From: an uncultured Oscillospiraceae bacterium
GTDB lineage: Bacteria > Bacillota > Clostridia > Oscillospirales > Acutalibacteraceae
Length of the DNA stretch: 27,153 bases
NCBI GenBank assembly: GCA_900540305.1
Contig: UQFL01000023.1
Coordinates: 1-27,153, forward strand
Direction: 5' to 3'
Position 1 is the stretch's first letter. Each line of letters starts with the position of its first letter. This document shows positions 23,755 through 27,153 of the stretch, one piece after another. A model generated the notes under the pieces. It saw only the letters and a list, made by a program, of their open reading frames with translations. It had not been told where the DNA came from and did no database searches. The translations under genes and the position numbers were made by a program.

Positions 23755-25209
23755 ATGTTTAACAGTATTCACGAGGAATGCGGAGTTTTCGGCATTTTTG
23801 AAAACAGAACAATGGATGTGGCACGCGCGGCTTATCTTGCGCTTTACGCTCTTCAGCACAGAGGGCAGGAAAGCTGCGGCATTGCGGTGAATGATGACGG
23901 CGTATTTGCTCATCACAGGGGCGACGGACTTGTGCCTGATGTGTTTACTAAGGAAAAACTTCACGGTTTAGGTCTCGGCAACGCCGCAATCGGTCATGTG
24001 CGCTATTCTACAACGGGCGGCAAAAATGCAAACAACATTCAGCCGCTTGTTATCCGCCACATAAAGGGTAATCTTGCCGTGGCGCATAACGGAAATCTTG
24101 TAAACGCCGCAGATTTAAGGCGCCATTTTGAACTTGGCGGAGCAATCTTTCACGGCACTTCTGATACTGAGTCAATTGCGTATTCCATCGTTCAGGAACG
24201 CCTTGTGAGCAAAAGTACGGAAGAGGCAATAGGAAAAGTTATGAACCATTTGCAGGGTGCTTATTCCTGCGTTATTATGACAGCTACAAAGCTGATTGCG
24301 TTCAGAGATCCTATGGGATTCAGACCTCTTTGTATAGGAAAAACAAAAACAGGCGGCTATGCCGTTGCGTCAGAATCCTGCGCACTTGATACTATCGGCG
24401 CAGAGTTCATCAGGGATATTAAGCCCGGCGAAATAGTAACGATCAATTCGCAGGGTGTAACTTCAAATATGGAGCATTGCTCAAAATGCAAAAGCTCAAT
24501 GTGCGTGTTTGAATATATTTATTTTGCACGCCCCGATTCTGTTATTGAGGGTTCTTCCGTTCAGCACGCAAGAATGAGGGCAGGCGAATTTCTCGCCAAG
24601 GAAAGCCCTGTTGATGCTGATATTGTAATCGGTGTGCCTGATTCGGGACTTGACGCCGCTCTCGGCTATTCCCGTGCAAGCTCCATTCCTTACGGTGTGG
24701 GCTTTATCAAGAATAAATACATAGGAAGAAGCTTTATTCAGCCAAGTCAGGGTCAGCGTGAGGACGCAGTCAGAATAAAGCTGAATGTAATTAAGGAAAA
24801 TATTAAAGGCAAAAGAGTTATAATGATAGACGACTCTATCGTAAGGGGTACAACCTGCGCAAGAATCGTAAATCTTTTGAGAGAAGCAGGCGCAAAAGAG
24901 GTTCATATGCGTGTTTCTTCTCCTCCGTTCAAGCACCCCTGCTATTTCGGCACGGATGTAGACAGCGAGGAAAACCTTATTGCCTGTCAGTATAATTCGG
25001 TTGAAGAAATCGCAAAGGTAATCGGCGTTGATTCTCTTGCGTATCTTTCTGTTGAGGCAACTCATCACCTTGCGGAAAATACAGATATGGGCTTTTGCGA
25101 CGGCTGCTTTACAGGCGACTATCCTGTTGAAGTTCCCAAAGAACAGCCAAAGGATAAGTTTGAAACAAAGCTCAATCAGTTTTCTTCCTATTATCAGGTG
25201 CTTGATTGA
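23755..25209 (+). CDS. purF: Amidophosphoribosyltransferase
   Basis: PurF makes phosphoribosylamine from PRPP and glutamine, the first committed step of purine synthesis. The class II glutaminase domain starts at Cys9 in MFNSIHEECGVFGIFE, so an 8-residue propeptide is cleaved as in the Bacillus enzyme. GQESCGIAVN, HVRYSTTG, AHNGNLVNA and HGTSDTESIAY follow. The PRTase domain has the PRPP loop VIMIDDSIVRGTTCARI near residues 358-374. Cysteines in CSKCKSSMCVFEY, KHPCYFG and GFCDGCF fit the [4Fe-4S]-bearing, oxygen-labile Bacillus type. It lies 44 bases after the glutamate synthase operon, with ACGGAGGA upstream, and may be read through from it. No other purine gene is present. Confidence 0.96.
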   Translation: MFNSIHEECGVFGIFENRTMDVARAAYLALYALQHRGQESCGIAVNDDGVFAHHRGDGLVPDVFTKEKLHGLGLGNAAIGHVRYSTTGGKNANNIQPLVIRHIKGNLAVAHNGNLVNAADLRRHFELGGAIFHGTSDTESIAYSIVQERLVSKSTEEAIGKVMNHLQGAYSCVIMTATKLIAFRDPMGFRPLCIGKTKTGGYAVASESCALDTIGAEFIRDIKPGEIVTINSQGVTSNMEHCSKCKSSMCVFEYIYFARPDSVIEGSSVQHARMRAGEFLAKESPVDADIVIGVPDSGLDAALGYSRASSIPYGVGFIKNKYIGRSFIQPSQGQREDAVRIKLNVIKENIKGKRVIMIDDSIVRGTTCARIVNLLREAGAKEVHMRVSSPPFKHPCYFGTDVDSEENLIACQYNSVEEIAKVIGVDSLAYLSVEATHHLAENTDMGFCDGCFTGDYPVEVPKEQPKDKFETKLNQFSSYYQVLD

Positions 25210-25219
25210 TAAATACCAC

Positions 25220-25248
25220 TTGACTATTTTAATAAAATATAGTAAATT
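25220..25248 (+). promoter_or_regulatory. Promoter of tRNA-Ser
   Basis: TTGACT at 25220-25225 and TAAATT at 25243-25248 have 17-base spacing and lie about 30 bases before the mature tRNA. Confidence 0.65.
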
Positions 25249-25253
25249 ATATG

Positions 25254-25270
25254 GGCGGAATAAATCCGCC
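25254..25270 (+). other. Small hairpin between purF and tRNA-Ser
   Basis: GGCGGA at 25254-25259 pairs with TCCGCC at 25265-25270 around ATAAA. It has no full T run. It may end purF transcripts weakly or shape the 5' leader of the tRNA precursor. Confidence 0.45.
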
Positions 25271-25276
25271 TTATAT

Positions 25277-25369
25277 GCAGATGTGTCCGAGCTGGCCGAA
25301 GGAGCACGATTGGAAATCGTGTAAACGGCGAACACCGTTTCAAGGGTTCAAATCCCTTCATCTGCGCCA
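25277..25369 (+). tRNA. tRNA-Ser (anticodon GGA)
   Basis: The acceptor stem GCAGATG (25277-25283) pairs with CATCTGC (ending 25365), followed by discriminator G and an encoded CCA at 25367-25369. The anticodon stem CACGA/TCGTG encloses TTGGAAA, with anticodon GGA at 25312-25314, which reads UCC and UCU. A long variable arm with stem AACGG/CCGTT is present, as expected for a class II tRNA, and the T arm is AAGGG-TTCAAAT-CCCTT. Confidence 0.97.
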
Positions 25370-25371
25370 AG

Positions 25372-25406
25372 AAAAAGAGAAGCAGAATTTTCTGCTTCTC
25401 TTTTTT
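25372..25406 (+). terminator. Terminator of tRNA-Ser
   Basis: GAGAAGCAGAA at 25377-25387 pairs with TTCTGCTTCTC at 25390-25400 and is followed by six T. The stem can extend through the A run at 25372-25376. Confidence 0.92.
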
Positions 25407-25426
25407 ATTCGAAAATACTGTGTAAC

Positions 25427-25453
25427 AAAAAACAACCGCAAGAAGCGGTTGTT
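25427..25453 (-). terminator. Terminator of the surface protein gene
   Basis: Read on the minus strand, AACAACCGC and GCGGTTGTT (plus-strand 25445-25453 and 25431-25439) form a 9-bp stem around a 5-base loop, followed by a T run from the A stretch at 25427-25432. It lies about 30 bases after the stop codon at 25482. Confidence 0.85.
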
Positions 25454-25481
25454 TTCGTTTGGAGTTATTTTGTTTTACCGA

Positions 25482-27019
25482 TTATTTATCAGTGATTTTT
25501 TTCTTTGATACAATAAGAACATATGCAAGAGCAGCTGCAGAGAATACAGCGATTATAGTGCTTACTCCTGCAACATAATTCTCAGTAACACCTGTATTGG
25601 GAATCTTGGGATTAGAATTATTAACGGGTGTTTTCTGATTGTTTGCTGTTGTGCTTTCCTGTGCGGGCTTCTGAGTCGTTGGTTCCTCAGTAGTCGGTTC
25701 TTGAGTTGTAGGTTCGCTTGTTGTCGGTTCCTCAGTTGTGGGTTCTTCAACAATTTCTCTGCCTGCAAGATGTGCAACTTCTGTTATTGCATAGTCAGCA
25801 AGTTCATCGTTGCTCATTTTAAGCATACTAAGCACAGCTTCCTCAACCTCTGCGGGGATTTCTGTTTTAAGAATGTTTTCAAGAAGGCTTCCGCCGCTGT
25901 TGTCAGTAATTGCAAGTTCTATTGTGTTTTTGTTTGCCATCAAAAGATTGTATACATAATCGAAAACAGTTTTAACAAGGTCTGTGTTTGTCTCTGTTCC
26001 CGTAACTTTTGAAAGATCTATTTCAGGAATTTCAATGAGACCTGTTACTGTGCCGTATCCAAGGTATTCCAAAAGCCAAGGAATAGCGGCGTTAATATCG
26101 ATAAGCACAAGTTCACCTTTTGTCATTGTAGGCAATCCGTTAAGAACTTCGTTGATTTTATCTATTGTCTGAGTGGTATTGCCAAGGTCAATTCCGAGTG
26201 AACTTGAAAGTGTTGTGAGGATAGCGTTAAGGTTGCCGAATATAGCTTTAAGACCTTTATAAAGCTGAGCAAAGTTTTCGTCATTGAGAGCAGTGCGTAA
26301 AAGATTAAGAGTGTTATTAACAGAATCGCCGTTTGCTAAAACAGCATCAACTATATTGTAGAGATACTGCTCTGTGCCCTTTTCATCACCCTGATAAGTG
26401 ATGAATCCAAGAAGTGTAGCAGCGTCGCTTTCCTGTTCTATGCCGAGTGCGGCGCATACATCATCAAGGCCGTTTGCAAAAGCAATTGCCTGTTCGCTCA
26501 TTCCGAAAAGCGGAAGCATAACTAATGTCTGCATAACATTAGGCATAATAACGATATCTATTATCTTTTTAAGCTCATCTTTAAATTCTGTTTCGTTTTC
26601 ACAAACGATAGGGTGATCCTCAAAGAACTTTGAGAAAGTACCTGGAACAAAAGTTCCGTCTTCTGTTGTGCTATCATCTACGATTGTGCCGTCTTCAGTA
26701 TAATTTCCGAGCTCTGCAAAGAACGGGTCTGTTTAGAATTTTGCAGCTTTTGTGGAATCATTTGGTGAACTATTGTTTACAATTGCACTAAGAGAAGGAA
26801 GTACTTTGTAAATAGCTTCGATGGAATCGCCAGTGAAAATATTTTCGTCTGCTAAGGTTAATAAATCGTTGAGAAGATATACAAAATCTTCTTCAGTTGC
26901 CTTTTCACCGTAAGTCGGCTTGTAAGCTGCTGATGCCGTGATGGTTGCTGTAGTTGCAGAAAATACCATAACAATAGCAAGCAATATGCTTATTATTTTT
27001 CTGCTTTTTTATTAGTCAT
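25482..27019 (-). pseudogene. Cell-wall surface protein with sortase-type tail, interrupted
   Basis: The gene can be rebuilt as one protein of about 512 residues. An ATG at 27019-27017 with AAAGGGG nine bases upstream opens MTNKK. A single missing A in the A run at 27010-27005 breaks the frame; with it restored the start reads MTNKKSRKIISILLAIVMVF, a normal signal peptide ending near ASAAY. The frame then runs to a TAA at 26735-26733, after DSTKAAKF, and continues open in the same frame (TDPFFAELGNYTEDG) to 25482. CAA to TAA would explain the stop. The C-terminal end has a Pro/Thr/Glu-rich repeat, the sorting motif IPNTG (LPXTG-like), a hydrophobic span and KKKITDK. The body is helical, without known enzyme motifs; a surface adhesin or structural role is only a guess. 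Two independent lesions indicate decay or sequence error. Confidence 0.83.
25666..25748 (-). repeat. 15-base tandem repeat encoding EEPTT-type units
   Basis: Five near-identical 15-base units (from 25666 to 25740, plus a partial copy) such as GGTTCCTCAGTAGTC and GGTTCCTCAGTTGTG encode on the minus strand the pentapeptide series EEPTT, SEPTT and QEPTT. This forms the wall-spanning stalk before the IPNTG sorting signal. Confidence 0.88.
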
Positions 27020-27065
27020 ATGCGTTTACCCCTTTCTGTATGAAGGCTTTTGATTGTTTATATTG

Positions 27066-27078
27066 TAACAACTTGTTA
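27066..27078. promoter_or_regulatory. Inverted repeat upstream of the surface protein gene
   Basis: TAACAA-C-TTGTTA is a perfect 6-bp inverted repeat in the promoter region of the minus-strand surface protein gene, about 50 bases before its start. It could be an operator. It resembles Rex half-sites but in the opposite arrangement and with the wrong spacing. No clear promoter boxes could be fixed beside it. Confidence 0.3.
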
Positions 27079-27130
27079 ATCAAAATAACCCCTTTAATGT
27101 ATTTATAGCACAAACAAAGGCATCAAATAA

Positions 27131-27153
27131 CTGTCTCTTATACACATCTGACG
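27131..27153. other. Nextera transposase adapter (contamination)
   Basis: The reverse complement of the Tn5 mosaic end, CTGTCTCTTATACACATCT, is at 27131-27149, followed by four more adapter bases. It is library sequence and marks the end of the assembled contig. Confidence 0.97.

Noticed and set aside
24496..25335. Minus-strand open frame of 279 codons opposite purF and tRNA-Ser
   Set aside because: It lies antisense to a conserved gene and through the tRNA, with a Cys/Arg/Asn-rich composition and no motif. It is a shadow frame.
25666..25748. CRISPR-like short repeats
   Set aside because: The 15-base units are in-frame codons for a Pro/Thr stalk, with no spacers and no cas genes.

Overview
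The window looks like one whole contig from an anaerobic, butyrate-forming member of the Clostridia (Oscillospiraceae/Ruminococcaceae-like is my best guess, from gene content and style only). Both ends carry the Nextera transposase adapter (1-27 and 27131-27153), so the natural sequence runs from about 28 to 27130. The first long reading frame begins inside the adapter and must be re-started at 61.

Layout. (1) 61-978: a membrane-anchored or secreted protein of unknown function with its own terminator. (2) 1251-7359: a complete butyryl-CoA operon, thl-crt-hbd-bcd-etfB-etfA. It turns two acetyl-CoA into butyryl-CoA. Its promoter is overlapped by an almost perfect Rex (NADH/NAD+ sensor) operator, and it ends in a strong terminator. 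(3) 7375-10522: ylmH, apparently on a leaderless transcript, followed by an unusual 775-residue fusion of a polysaccharide pyruvyl transferase, a 2x[4Fe-4S] ferredoxin and an FrhB-like flavoprotein domain. (4) 10550-11581, minus strand: ilvE. (5) 11765-13791: a flavodiiron protein and a Cof-type HAD phosphatase. (6) 13959-15674: a small protein with a histone-H1-like Lys/Ala tail, then a CapA-like secreted protein. (7) 15760-25209: a nitrogen-assimilation block. It has glnA with a promoter-proximal terminator hairpin, a broken amt-PII fusion gene, a five-gene split glutamate synthase (glutaminase, ferredoxin-FMN synthase, four-cluster ferredoxin, FAD/NAD(P) oxidoreductase, GXGXG domain), and purF. 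(8) 25277-25369: tRNA-Ser(GGA). (9) 25482-27019, minus strand: a surface protein with a sortase-type tail, interrupted by one frameshift and one stop codon.

How the parts fit. The butyrate operon is a fermentative NADH sink that also feeds reduced ferredoxin through Bcd-Etf bifurcation, and its predicted Rex control fits that role. GlnA, Amt-PII and glutamate synthase form the ammonium uptake and GS-GOGAT route. The five-gene synthase has many Fe-S clusters and could draw electrons from ferredoxin as well as from NAD(P)H. PurF consumes glutamine.

Two loci are damaged: amt (large internal deletion plus an extra A in an A-run) and the surface protein (missing A in an A-run plus a nonsense codon). 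With untrimmed adapters on the contig, assembly or amplification error must be excluded before either is called a true pseudogene. I found no CRISPR array, rRNA, transposase or phage gene.
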